This document shows, piece by piece, positions 20,772 through 28,964 of a stretch of 44,464 bases of DNA. Position 1 is the stretch's first letter. Every line of letters begins with the position of its first letter. Source of the DNA: Rhizobacter sp. SG703 (lineage in GTDB: Bacteria; Pseudomonadota; Gammaproteobacteria; Burkholderiales; Burkholderiaceae_C); assembly GCF_012275445.1 (NCBI RefSeq), contig NZ_JAAZQK010000020.1:1-44464 (forward strand), given 5' to 3'. The notes under the pieces were generated by a model. It was given only the letters and a program-made list of their open reading frames with translations. It did no database searches and had not been told where the DNA came from. Both the position numbers and the translations under genes were made by a program.

Positions 20772-21650
20772 ATGTCTGCGCTGCATCCCATCATCGCGAT
20801 CACCGGCTCGTCGGGGGCCGGCACCACCTCGGTCACCCGCACCTTCGAGAACATCTTCCGCCGTGAGGGCGTGGCGGCGGCCATCGTCGAGGGCGACAGC
20901 TTCCACCGCTACGACCGCGAGGCGATGAAGGCGGCGATGGCCGAGGCCGAGCAGAACCACCGGCCGCATTTCAGTCACTTCGGCGACGACGCGAACCTGT
21001 TCGCCGAACTGCAGGAGCTGTTCCGCAGCTATGCCGAGACCGGCAGCGGGCGAAGCCGCAAGTACCTGCACAACGCCGAGGAGGCCGCGCCGTGGCGGCA
21101 ACCGCCCGGCACCTTCACCGCGTGGGCGCCGTTGCCGCCGAGCAGCCTGCTGTTCTACGAAGGGCTGCATGGCGGCGTGACGACCGGCACCGTCGACGTG
21201 GCGCGCTTCACCGACCTGCTGATCGGGGTGGTGCCGGTGATCAACCTGGAGTGGATCCAGAAGATCCACCGCGACCGCAGCACCCGCGGCTACTCGACCG
21301 AGGCGGTGACCGACGTGATCCTGCGGCGCATGCACGAGTACGTGGAGTACATCTGCCCGCAGTTCACGCGCACGCACATCAATTTCCAGCGCGTGCCGGT
21401 GGTCGACACCTCGGACCCGTTCATCGCGCGCACCATTCCGACGGCCGACGAAAGCCTGGTGGTGATCCGCTTCGCGAACCCGCGCGGCATCGATTTTCCG
21501 TACCTGCTGTCGATGCTGCACGACTCGTTCATGTCGCGCGCCAACACGCTGGTGGTGCCGGGCGGGAAGATGGAACTGGCGATGCAGCTGATCTTCACGC
21601 CGATGATCCTGCGGCTGGTGGCGCAGCAGAAGAACCTGCTGGCGGCGTGA
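20772..21650 (+). CDS. cbbP: phosphoribulokinase
   Basis: A 292-residue bacterial (class I) phosphoribulokinase, which makes RuBP for RuBisCO. The P-loop is GSSGAGTTS (12-20). FEGLHGG-type sequence appears as FYEGLHGG, and the C-terminal block FPYLLSMLHDSFMSRANTLVVPGGKMELAMQLIFTP is diagnostic. Nine bases separate it from cbbF. It is the last gene of the operon; repeat-rich DNA follows directly. Confidence 0.97.
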   Translation: MSALHPIIAITGSSGAGTTSVTRTFENIFRREGVAAAIVEGDSFHRYDREAMKAAMAEAEQNHRPHFSHFGDDANLFAELQELFRSYAETGSGRSRKYLHNAEEAAPWRQPPGTFTAWAPLPPSSLLFYEGLHGGVTTGTVDVARFTDLLIGVVPVINLEWIQKIHRDRSTRGYSTEAVTDVILRRMHEYVEYICPQFTRTHINFQRVPVVDTSDPFIARTIPTADESLVVIRFANPRGIDFPYLLSMLHDSFMSRANTLVVPGGKMELAMQLIFTPMILRLVAQQKNLLAA

Positions 21651-22040
21651 GGGCGAACGGGCGGAGGGAGCGAGCCCGTTCGGACTGCGCTTGTCGAAGT
21701 CCTGGTGGCGGAGCGTGGGAGGCTCCGTCACGCTGCGGCACCAACCCTTCGACGACGGGCCTTCGACAAGCTCAGTCCCTGCTCAGGGCGAACGGGTTGG
21801 TGGTGGCGAATCGGCGAGGGGCGAGCGTGCGGTGGCAAGGAATCCGTTCAAACGGGTTGGTGGTGGCGAATCGGCGAGGGCGAACCCGCGGTGGCAAAGA
21901 ATCCGTTCGGACTGAGCCTGTCGAAGTCCTGGTGGCGGAGCACAGAAGTCTCCGTCGCGCTGGGGCACCACCACTCAGTCCCCGCCCAGGCCGATCGGGC
22001 CTTGCCCCCAGCAAGGAAAGCACCGACGCCCGGCAACGTC
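21651..22040. repeat. repeat-rich spacer with tandem 60-bp units and inverted TTCGACAAGCTCAG elements
   Basis: No gene is supported here. Two tandem copies of a unit of about 60 bases (AACGGGTTGGTGGTGGCGAA... to ATCCGTTC) lie at 21791-21850 and 21851-21910. They are flanked by two copies of a block containing TGTCGAAGTCCTGGTGGCGG (21700-21719 region and 21917-21940 region). CTTCGACAAGCTCAGTCC at 21760-21777 is the inverse of GGACTGAGCCTGTCGAAG at 21909-21926. This layout is like BIME/REP-type dispersed elements common in Burkholderiales. Confidence 0.8.
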
Positions 22041-22064
22041 TCGCGGGCTACGATGGCCGGGCCC

Positions 22065-23105
22065 ATGCGCACCGCCTTGTATCCCGACCTCGCACCGTAC
22101 CGCGTGCACGAACTGCGCGTGCCGGGCGGGCATCGGCTGCATGCCGACGAGAGCGGTGCCCCCGACGGCATCGCCGCACTCGTGCTGCATGGCGGCCCCG
22201 GGTCCGGCAGCTCGCCACTGCTGCGCCGCTTCCTCGACCCGGCGCGCTACCGCATCGTCAGCCCCGACCAGCGCGGTGCCGGCAAGAGCCAGCCGCGCGG
22301 CAGCACCGTCGACAACACCACCGCCCACCTGGTCGCCGACCTGGAAACGCTGCGCAACACGCTCGGCATCGCCCGCTGGCTGGTGGTCGGCGGCTCGTGG
22401 GGCGCCACGCTCGCACTCGCCTACGCCGCGGAACATCCCCACGCGGTGGCCGCACTGCAACTGCGCGCGACCTTCCTCGCGCGCGAGCAGGACATCGCCG
22501 GCTTCTTCCAGCCCACCGACGGCGAGCACGCCGCGGCCTGGGCGCAGTTCGCCGCGGTCGCCCCCGCGGCGCAACGGCACGCGCTGCTGCCCTTCCTCGC
22601 CCAGGGGCTGATCGGCGATGCCGACACCGCCCGCCGCATCGCGCTCGCGTGGTGGCGCTGGGAACAGACCCTCGTCACCGGCACCGCCCCATCGACCGAA
22701 CCCGGCGGCGCCGCGCTCGACGCGCAGGTCGACCGCTACCGCGTGCAAAGCCACTACCTGCTGCACCGCTGCTGGCTCGACGCGCCGCCGCTGCTCGATC
22801 GCTGCGACGGCATCCCGCCGGTGCCGACGCTGCTGCTGCACGGCCGCGCAGACCGCATCTGTCGCCCCGAGGCCTCGATCGCGCTGCACCACCGCCTGCC
22901 GCACAGCCGGCTCCAGCTGATCGACGGCGCCGGCCACGACCCGACCCACCCGGCGATGGTGCACGCCACCGTCAGCACACTGGACCGCTACGCGAACAAC
23001 GGCGATTTCTGCGCCAGGCGGGCCGAGCGCCGGGCCGCTCCCAAGCCGGCCCGCGTCCCCTCGGGGGACCGGCCGACGTACCCGTCGGACGAGGGGTCGT
23101 CATGA
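22065..23105 (+). CDS. pip: proline iminopeptidase-like alpha/beta hydrolase
   Basis: An about 346-residue alpha/beta hydrolase of peptidase family S33. HGGPGSG is the oxyanion-hole motif, RGAGKS follows the DQ pair (SPDQRGAGKS), the nucleophile is the serine of GGSWGATLALAY, and the acid/base residues lie in LLLHGRADRIC and DGAGHDPTHP. These are the signs of proline iminopeptidases, which release N-terminal proline in the cytoplasm. ATG 22065 gives the usual MRTALYPDLAPY; ATG 22053 is possible. The last about 35 residues (from NNGDFCARRAERR) are encoded by a dispersed repeat and reach into the histidine kinase start (overlap ATGA). Confidence 0.85.
   Translation: MRTALYPDLAPYRVHELRVPGGHRLHADESGAPDGIAALVLHGGPGSGSSPLLRRFLDPARYRIVSPDQRGAGKSQPRGSTVDNTTAHLVADLETLRNTLGIARWLVVGGSWGATLALAYAAEHPHAVAALQLRATFLAREQDIAGFFQPTDGEHAAAWAQFAAVAPAAQRHALLPFLAQGLIGDADTARRIALAWWRWEQTLVTGTAPSTEPGGAALDAQVDRYRVQSHYLLHRCWLDAPPLLDRCDGIPPVPTLLLHGRADRICRPEASIALHHRLPHSRLQLIDGAGHDPTHPAMVHATVSTLDRYANNGDFCARRAERRAAPKPARVPSGDRPTYPSDEGSS
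23011..23099. repeat. dispersed GC-rich repeat forming the 3' end of the pip-like gene
   Basis: The stretch with CCGGGCCGCTCCCAAGCCGG and CCCCTCGGGGGA is a palindromic element of the kind scattered between genes in Burkholderiales genomes. Here it is read in frame as the Arg/Pro-rich tail of the hydrolase. A related CCCCAAGGGGGCCCCTCG element lies at 31312-31329. Confidence 0.6.
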
Positions 23106-24472
23106 CATTGCGACTCAAGATCCACCTGATCGTCGGCCTGCTGACGCTGCTGTTCCTGGTCGTGATGCTCGGCCTGCAGCTGCGCAGCATGCGCGAATCG
23201 GTCAACGAGGAGGTGGTGGCGGCCAACCGCGTCGCGTCGCAGTTCATGAACCGCACGGTGTGGCGCTATGCGGCGCAGGGCACGCCGGCGGTGCTCGGCT
23301 TCCTGCAGGGCATGGGCCGCGTGCGGTCCAACGACATCACGCTGCTCGACAAGCAGGGCACCGTGCTCTACACCTCGCCGAGCTCGCCGTACAAGCCGGG
23401 CCGCGATGCGCCCGACTGGTTCGATGCGCTGGTCGCGCCGCCGCCGGCAGTGCAGTCGCTGGAGCTGCCCGACGGCCGGCTGACGGTGCAGGCGAACGCG
23501 TCGCGCGCGGTGCTCGACGCATGGGACGAGGCCATCGTGCTGGTGTTCGGCGCGGTCGTGACGCTGGTGGTGCTGAACGGGCTGGTGTACTGGCTCGTCG
23601 GCCACACGGTGCGCCCGTTCGGCCGCATCGTCGCGGCGCTGAACCAGCTGGAGGCCGGCCGCTTCGACGTCGTGCTGCCGCCGCTGCCGGGCGCCGAGGC
23701 CGGCACCATCGGCAAGGCCTTCAACCGCATGGTCGGCATGCTGCAGGGCCACATCGAGACCGAACGCCGCGCGGTGCGCGCCGAGCTGCAGCTGTCCGAA
23801 AGCCGCGAACTGACGCGCTGGGTCGACCACCAGATCGAGCAGGAGCGCCACCTGATCGCGCGCGAGCTGCACGACGAGCTGGGCCAGTCGGTGACGGCGA
23901 TGCGCAGCATGGCGCTGTCGATCGCGCAACGCATGCGAGCGCTCGACCCGCAGGCCGAGCAGGCGGCGCGCCTGATCGCCGAAGAGGCCTCGCGCCTGTA
24001 CGACGCGATGCACGGCATCATCCCGCGGCTGACGCCGCTGGTGCTCGACACCTTCGGCCTGGCCGACGCGCTGGCCGACCTGGCCGAGCGCACCCGCCGC
24101 AGCCACCCCGGCGCACGGATCGAACTGCAGGCCGACCTGGCCGGCGTGCCGCTCGGCAGCGAAGCGGCGCTCGCGCTGTACCGGGCCGCGCAGGAGGGGC
24201 TGACCAATGCGCTGCGCCACGGCCAGGCGCAGCGGGTCGACCTGCGGCTGCAGGCGGTGGCCGACGGCGTCGTGCTCGAACTGGTCGACGATGGCGCCGG
24301 GCTGGCCGCCGACTGGGCCGACAAGAAGGGCCACCACGGCCTGCGCTGGCTGGCCGAGCGCGTGCAAGGCCTGGGCGGCAGCTTCGAGCTGCTGCCGCAT
24401 TCCCCCCGCGGCGTGCGCCTGAGCGTGCGCCTGCCGGGGCCTGTTCCCCGAACCGAGGCGGTCCCCGAATGA
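23102..24472 (+). CDS. NarX/UhpB-type sensor histidine kinase
   Basis: A 456-residue membrane sensor kinase. Transmembrane segments at about 7-27 and 144-166 bracket a periplasmic sensor of about 115 residues. A HAMP region follows (HTVRPFGRIVAALNQLEAGRFD), then a HisKA_3 dimerisation domain with H257 in RELHDELGQS, and a HATPase with EGLTNALRHGQ and ELVDDGAGL. This architecture pairs with LuxR/NarL regulators, and the next gene encodes one with a 4-base overlap (ATGA). The signal is unknown; the sensor shows no recognised fold. Its position between cbb and C1 genes hints at control of C1 or energy metabolism but proves nothing. Confidence 0.9.
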   Translation: MTLRLKIHLIVGLLTLLFLVVMLGLQLRSMRESVNEEVVAANRVASQFMNRTVWRYAAQGTPAVLGFLQGMGRVRSNDITLLDKQGTVLYTSPSSPYKPGRDAPDWFDALVAPPPAVQSLELPDGRLTVQANASRAVLDAWDEAIVLVFGAVVTLVVLNGLVYWLVGHTVRPFGRIVAALNQLEAGRFDVVLPPLPGAEAGTIGKAFNRMVGMLQGHIETERRAVRAELQLSESRELTRWVDHQIEQERHLIARELHDELGQSVTAMRSMALSIAQRMRALDPQAEQAARLIAEEASRLYDAMHGIIPRLTPLVLDTFGLADALADLAERTRRSHPGARIELQADLAGVPLGSEAALALYRAAQEGLTNALRHGQAQRVDLRLQAVADGVVLELVDDGAGLAADWADKKGHHGLRWLAERVQGLGGSFELLPHSPRGVRLSVRLPGPVPRTEAVPE

Positions 24473-25098
24473 TCCGAGTGATGCTCGTCGACGACCACGC
24501 GCTGGTGCGCATGGGCTTCCGCATGCTGCTGGCCGATGCCGGCATCGAGGTGGTGGCCGAGGCCGACACCGGCGAACAGGCCTGCGCCGACTACCCGAAG
24601 CTGAAGCCGGACGTGGTGGTGATGGATCTGTCGATGCCCGGCATGGGCGGTCTGGAAGCGGTGCGGCGCCTGCTCGCGCAGGACCCGAAGGCGCGCGTGC
24701 TGGCGCTGTCGGCGCATGAGGACACGGCCCACCCTCGGCGGGTGATGCAGGCCGGCGCGCTCGGCTACCTGACCAAGCGCGGTGCGCCCGAGGCGCTGAT
24801 CGCGGCGGTCAGCGCGGTGGCGGCGCACCGGCCCTATGTCGATCCGCAGACCGCCCAGGTGCTGGCGCTGGCCCAGGTGAAGGGGGATGCGAACCCGGCC
24901 GAGATGCTGAGCGAGCGAGAGTTTTCGGTCTTCATCCAGCTGGCGCGCGGCCTCGGCGTGGCGCAGATCGCCGCCAACCTGAACCTGTCGCCCAGCACCG
25001 TCGGCACGCACCTGTACCACGTGAAGCAGAAGCTCGGTGCGAGCAACCAGTCGGAGCTGACGCTGGTGGCGTTGCACTGGGGCCTGATCCAGGCCTGA
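24469..25098 (+). CDS. NarL/FixJ-family response regulator
   Basis: A 209-residue two-domain regulator. The receiver has the acidic pair D8-D9, phospho-acceptor D53 in VVMDLSMPG and K103 in YLTKRG. The C-terminal LuxR-type HTH spans about 146-190 (LSEREFSVFIQLARGLGVAQIAANLNLSP). It is translationally coupled to the kinase gene, so the two form one phosphorelay. Target genes cannot be read here, although an unusual inverted repeat lies just downstream at 25130-25187. Confidence 0.93.
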   Translation: MIRVMLVDDHALVRMGFRMLLADAGIEVVAEADTGEQACADYPKLKPDVVVMDLSMPGMGGLEAVRRLLAQDPKARVLALSAHEDTAHPRRVMQAGALGYLTKRGAPEALIAAVSAVAAHRPYVDPQTAQVLALAQVKGDANPAEMLSEREFSVFIQLARGLGVAQIAANLNLSPSTVGTHLYHVKQKLGASNQSELTLVALHWGLIQA

Positions 25099-25129
25099 GC
25101 CCGGCACCCGCCGGCGCCGAAGGCACCGC

Positions 25130-25187
25130 GTTTGCCCGTGCATTCCGGCACGACGCGCCCCGGTTCGCGGTGAATGCACGGGTAAAC
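25130..25187. repeat. long inverted repeat between response regulator and peptidase genes
   Basis: GTTTGCCCGTGCATTC (25130-25145) and GAATGCACGGGTAAAC (25172-25187) are 16-bp arms with one mismatch around 26 GC-rich bases. It could be a hairpin terminator of the kinase operon, an operator for the peptidase gene or a small mobile-element scar. No T-run follows either arm. Confidence 0.6.
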
Positions 25188-25252
25188 CCTTGAATCGGGC
25201 CCGGTTCTTGCGCCGTAATCGGGCACAGGGGTCTGCGCAGGAGCGACACGGC

Positions 25253-25870
25253 ATGCGGTGGTGGATGTTGATCGGAATGGCACTGGCGGGGAGCGTCGCG
25301 CGTGGCGAAGAAGACATCGCGCAGGTGCTGGCGCGTTCGCAGACCGCGCAACTGGAGCGGCTCGCGCCGGCGCCGGTCGAGAGCGAGCGGGCGCAGAAGG
25401 TGCGCGACAGCTTCGACAGTCTGGTGCGCACGCTGGGGCTGGAGGGCGCCGCCGAGTTGCGCGTGGTGCGCGGCGACACCGTGGCCGAGACGCTGCGCGG
25501 CCGCGTGGTGATCGCCAACGAGGCGATGGGCGACTGGCCGGAAGAAGGGCGCTTGTTCGTGCTGGCGCACGAATTGGGTCACGTCGCGCTGGCGCACTGG
25601 GCGCAGATGGGCGAGATGTACCAGAAATGGGTACCGGGCAGCGTCACGGCCGACCGGACCGACCCGGTTGCCGCGCGGCTCGGGCGCGAGGCCTCGGCGC
25701 TGGCCTACCAGCAGGAGTACGAGGCCGACGCGTTTGCATTGCGCACGCTGGAGGGCCTCGGGGTGCCGCGCGACGCGGTGTTCTCGGCCCTGATGCGCAT
25801 GGGCGCGAGCCGGGACACCGCCACCCACCCCGGCACGAAGCGGCGGCTGGCCGCATTGCGCGCCCAGTAG
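25253..25870 (+). CDS. small exported M48-like zinc metallopeptidase
   Basis: A 205-residue protein with a short signal peptide (MRWWMLIGMALAGSVARG). The zincin motif HELGH is in VLAHELGHVALAHW, with a downstream glutamate in QEYEADAFALR, the pattern of M48-type peptidases. A C-terminal HPGTKRRLAAL matches the end of M48 catalytic domains (THPS..RI). It lacks the membrane segments of HtpX and the TPR repeats of BepA, so it is a minimal periplasmic form. AGGAG lies nine bases before ATG 25253. Role probably protein quality control; the specific substrate is unknown. Confidence 0.78.
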   Translation: MRWWMLIGMALAGSVARGEEDIAQVLARSQTAQLERLAPAPVESERAQKVRDSFDSLVRTLGLEGAAELRVVRGDTVAETLRGRVVIANEAMGDWPEEGRLFVLAHELGHVALAHWAQMGEMYQKWVPGSVTADRTDPVAARLGREASALAYQQEYEADAFALRTLEGLGVPRDAVFSALMRMGASRDTATHPGTKRRLAALRAQ

Positions 25871-25906
25871 GTTCCATGTCTGGCGAACCCGCCGGACGAG
25901 GGGGTG

Positions 25907-27034
25907 TCATTCCACTCTGAAGGAGCTCATCGCCTCGGTGAGCCGCCCCGACTGGCCCTTCAGCGACAGCGCCGACGCCGCCAGTTCCTCGACCAGCGCG
26001 GCGTTCTGCTGCGTCATCATGTCGAGTTGCGACACCGCCTGCTGCATGCGGCCGATGTCGCTGCCCTGCGATTCGCCGGCCTGCGCGATGCCGGCGATCA
26101 GGCCCGCCACCTGGCCCACGCTGTCGACGATCTCGCGCATCGTGCGGCCGGCGTCCGCCACCAGCTGCGATCCGGCGGTGACCTTCGCGCTCGAATCGCC
26201 GATCAGCGCCTTGATCTCGCGCGCCGCGGTCGAGCTGCGCTGCGCGAGGCTGCGCACCTCCTCGGCCACCACCGCGAAGCCCCGGCCCTGCTCGCCGGCG
26301 CGCGCCGCCTCCACCGCCGCATTCAGCGCGAGGATGTTGGTCTGGTACGCGATGCCGTCGATCACGCCGATGATCTCGGCGATCTTGCCGGCGCTGGTGT
26401 TGATCTCGTCCATGCGCAGGATCACGTCCTGCATGGTCTGCGCGCCGCGCGCCGCGATCTCGCTCGACCCGGTGACCACGCTGCGCGCATCGCGCGTGCT
26501 GTTCGAATTGCTGCTCACCGTGGCGGCCAGCTGCGCCATCGAGTTGACGGTCTGCTGCAGTGCGCTCGCCTGCTGCTCGGTGCGGTTCGACAGGTCGGTG
26601 TTGCCGCTGGCGATCTCGTCCGACGCGGTGTTCACGCTCTCCACCGTCTGCCGCACGTCCAGCACCATCGTGCGCAGCTTCTTGCGCATGCCGTTCAGCT
26701 CGGCGCGCAGCCAAGAGATCTCGTCCTTGCCCGACGAGCTGATCTTGGTCTCGAGATCGCCGCCGGCGATGCGGATCACGCACTGCACCGTCGACTCGAC
26801 CGACTCCTTGATGCTGGCGCGGATCAGCCAGCCGGCCAGCAGCGCGACACCGCAGCCGGCCACGGCGCCGAGCAGCAGCCACCCCGCGGCCGCGTCGACG
26901 TCGACCTTGCTGCCGGCGGCGACCTGCCGCAGCGTCCAGGCGGCAGCGCCCCCCAGCAGCAGCACGATCGCGCCCATCGCGACGAAGCCGATCATCACCC
27001 GCCTGACCAGGCTGACCTGGCGAATCCATTCCAT
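25907..27034 (-). CDS. methyl-accepting chemotaxis protein with minimal periplasmic part
   Basis: A 375-residue chemoreceptor. Two transmembrane segments (about 12-35 and 51-71) are separated by only about 15 residues, so there is no room for a periplasmic ligand domain. A HAMP-like linker follows. The MCP signalling hairpin is complete, with the tip EIIGVIDGIAYQTNILALNAAVEAARAGEQGRGFAVVAEEVR spread over residues 220-261. C-terminal sequence has no NWETF-type CheR pentapeptide. AAGGAG precedes the ATG. It lies 36 bases beyond the HAD gene in the same direction and may be read from the C1 operon. Confidence 0.92.
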   Translation of the reverse strand: MEWIRQVSLVRRVMIGFVAMGAIVLLLGGAAAWTLRQVAAGSKVDVDAAAGWLLLGAVAGCGVALLAGWLIRASIKESVESTVQCVIRIAGGDLETKISSSGKDEISWLRAELNGMRKKLRTMVLDVRQTVESVNTASDEIASGNTDLSNRTEQQASALQQTVNSMAQLAATVSSNSNSTRDARSVVTGSSEIAARGAQTMQDVILRMDEINTSAGKIAEIIGVIDGIAYQTNILALNAAVEAARAGEQGRGFAVVAEEVRSLAQRSSTAAREIKALIGDSSAKVTAGSQLVADAGRTMREIVDSVGQVAGLIAGIAQAGESQGSDIGRMQQAVSQLDMMTQQNAALVEELAASALSLKGQSGRLTEAMSSFRVE

Positions 27035-27070
27035 GATGTGTCTCCTTGTTGTTGTCGGGAAAGACCGCCG

Positions 27071-27727
27071 TCAGGGGCCCTGGTCGAGCACCGGCCAGCC
27101 GGCCCGCAGCGCATGCGCGCGCAACACCGGCTCCGGCCTGACGGCCACCGGGTGCGAGACCGCCTGCAGCAGCGGCAGGTCGCTCGCGGCGTCGGAATAG
27201 AACCAGGATTGCTCGAACGCCGCCAGGCCGCCGGGCCGCGCGAGCCAGGCCAGCACGCGGCTCAGCTTGTGCTCGCGGTGGCAGGGCTCGCCGTCGATCT
27301 CGCCGGTCAGGACGCCGTCGCGCCACTCGCCTTCGGTCGCCAGCACCTGCGGAATGCCGAACAGCCGCGCGAACGGCTCCGCGATGAAGCGCGTGGTCGC
27401 GGTGACGACGGCGCAGAGGTCGCCGGCCTCGCGATGGCGGGCCACCAGCGCCTGCATGTCGCGCGGCACCTGCGGCGCCATCGCGCGCTCGAACTCGCGG
27501 CTCCATGCGTCGATCTGCGCACGCGCAAACGCCGACAGCGGCGCCACCGTGGCCCGGTGCATCGCGCGGATGTCCAGCGTGCCGGCGACGTACTGCTGGC
27601 AGCAGGCGAGGTAGGCCGCGGGTGCCTCGGGCGGCAGCACGCCGCGCTGCGCGAGGAAGCGCGTCCATGCCATGCCGCTGTCGAACGGGATCAGCGTGTG
27701 GTCGAGGTCGAACAGCGCGAGCTTCAT
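27071..27727 (-). CDS. HAD-IB family phosphatase (SerB-like)
   Basis: A 218-residue HAD-superfamily hydrolase of the IB subclass. The nucleophile motif is FDLDHTLIPFDSG (D6, D8), motif II TATTRF, the lysine in HREHK and motif IV SDAASDLPLL. It resembles phosphoserine phosphatase-like proteins of about this length. Its ATG overlaps the pabB stop (ATGA), so it is in the fhc-fae-pabB transcript. A phosphatase step in methanopterin or methanofuran assembly is an attractive but unproven role; a general phosphatase is possible. Confidence 0.82.
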   Translation of the reverse strand: MKLALFDLDHTLIPFDSGMAWTRFLAQRGVLPPEAPAAYLACCQQYVAGTLDIRAMHRATVAPLSAFARAQIDAWSREFERAMAPQVPRDMQALVARHREAGDLCAVVTATTRFIAEPFARLFGIPQVLATEGEWRDGVLTGEIDGEPCHREHKLSRVLAWLARPGGLAAFEQSWFYSDAASDLPLLQAVSHPVAVRPEPVLRAHALRAGWPVLDQGP

Positions 27728-28959
27728 CGCACGCTGTGTTCCAGGGGCCGCAGCGGCTGCGGCAGCCCGGTCAGGAAGCGCGCCTTCAGCAGGCATTCCT
27801 CGAACTCGTCGTCGACGCGGCTGTCGAGCACGATGCCGGCGCCGATACCCAGCCGGGCCGGCCGCAGCCCGCCGGCTTCGGTGCCGAGCGTCAGCGTGCG
27901 GATCGCGACGCTGAGGCAGAAGTCGCCGAGGCGCGCATCGCCCCGCGGCGCGCCGAGCCAGCCGATCGCGCCGCAGTACAGGCCGCGCGGCGTGGTCTCC
28001 AGGCTGGCGATCAATTCCATCGTGTGGTGCTTCGGCGCACCGGTGATCGAGCCGCACGGGAACACCGCGCGCAGCAGCTCGGGGAAGCCGACCTCGGGCC
28101 GCACGCGCGCCTGGATGGTCGAGGTCATCTGGAACAGCGTCGCATACGGCTCGATCGCGAACAGCGACGGCACCGTCACCGAGCCGGTCTGCGCGACGCG
28201 GCCCAGGTCGTTGCGCAGCAGGTCGACGATCATCAGGTTCTCGGCCCGGTTCTTGATGTCCAGCGACAGCAGCCGCGCGGTCTCGCTGTCGCTCTCCGGC
28301 GCGGCGATGCGCGGCGCGGTGCCCTTCATCGGCCGCGCGGTCAGCAGGCCGGCGTCGTGGCGCAGGAACAGTTCGGGCGAGCGCGACAGCACGTGCGTCG
28401 TGCCGCGCCCGTCGTCGGGCAGCGCGATCAGCGCGCCGAAGGCCACCGGTTGCCGCGCGCGCAAGCGGCGGTACAGGTCGACCGGCGAGCCGTGGGCCTC
28501 GCCATGCAGCCGGTACGTGTAGTTGACCTGGTAGGTCTCGCCGCGGCGAATGGCTTCGTGGATGCGGGCGATGGCGCGCGTGAAGCCCGGCCGGTCGACG
28601 CTCGGCCGCAGGGCCGTCACGCCGCAGTCGCCGTCGTCGCCGCGGTAAGCCAGCCAGGCGCCGACCTCGTCGCTCGACAGGCGAGCGAGGTCGCGGAACA
28701 TCAGCACCCGCAGCGACGACGCATCGTCCGGCCGCAGCGTCGCATGTCCGGCCTTCAGCAGCTTCGCGCCCCATTCGTAGTCGGCCAGCAGCACCGCATG
28801 CAACCCGGCACGCAGGTCGGTGTCGACCGCTTCCCACACGGCGTCGAGCCGCGACGGATCGACGCAGCGATGCTCGCGCTCGAAGCCGGTGCAGAGCCGG
28901 CTGAGCGGCATGCCACGCGTCGCGTGGCAGTCGTCGAGCAGCGCGAAGATGTCGTTCAC
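27724..28959 (-). CDS. pabB: aminodeoxychorismate synthase component I
   Basis: A 411-residue chorismate-binding enzyme that makes 4-amino-4-deoxychorismate, the precursor of p-aminobenzoate. Family motifs are GETYQVNYT, SRSPELFLR, ARPMKGTAPR, AENLMIVDLLRNDLGR, FQMTSTI and FPCGSITGAPK. No fused PabC lyase domain follows. I chose GTG 28959 because GGAG lies nine bases upstream and it begins just after the fae stop; longer in-frame starts would be antisense-like sequence over fae. Being inside an fhc-fae operon fits the need for p-aminobenzoate in tetrahydromethanopterin, as pab genes are found in other bacterial H4MPT gene islands. Confidence 0.9.
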   Translation of the reverse strand: MNDIFALLDDCHATRGMPLSRLCTGFEREHRCVDPSRLDAVWEAVDTDLRAGLHAVLLADYEWGAKLLKAGHATLRPDDASSLRVLMFRDLARLSSDEVGAWLAYRGDDGDCGVTALRPSVDRPGFTRAIARIHEAIRRGETYQVNYTYRLHGEAHGSPVDLYRRLRARQPVAFGALIALPDDGRGTTHVLSRSPELFLRHDAGLLTARPMKGTAPRIAAPESDSETARLLSLDIKNRAENLMIVDLLRNDLGRVAQTGSVTVPSLFAIEPYATLFQMTSTIQARVRPEVGFPELLRAVFPCGSITGAPKHHTMELIASLETTPRGLYCGAIGWLGAPRGDARLGDFCLSVAIRTLTLGTEAGGLRPARLGIGAGIVLDSRVDDEFEECLLKARFLTGLPQPLRPLEHSVR

Positions 28960-28964
28960 ACGAG

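Noticed and set aside
21791-21910. CRISPR array
   Set aside because: There are only two adjacent units of about 60 bases with no spacers between them and no cas genes.
25904-28522. 872-codon plus-strand frame opposite the chemoreceptor, HAD and pabB genes
   Set aside because: It lies antisense to three recognisable genes and has low-complexity Arg/Ala/His composition.
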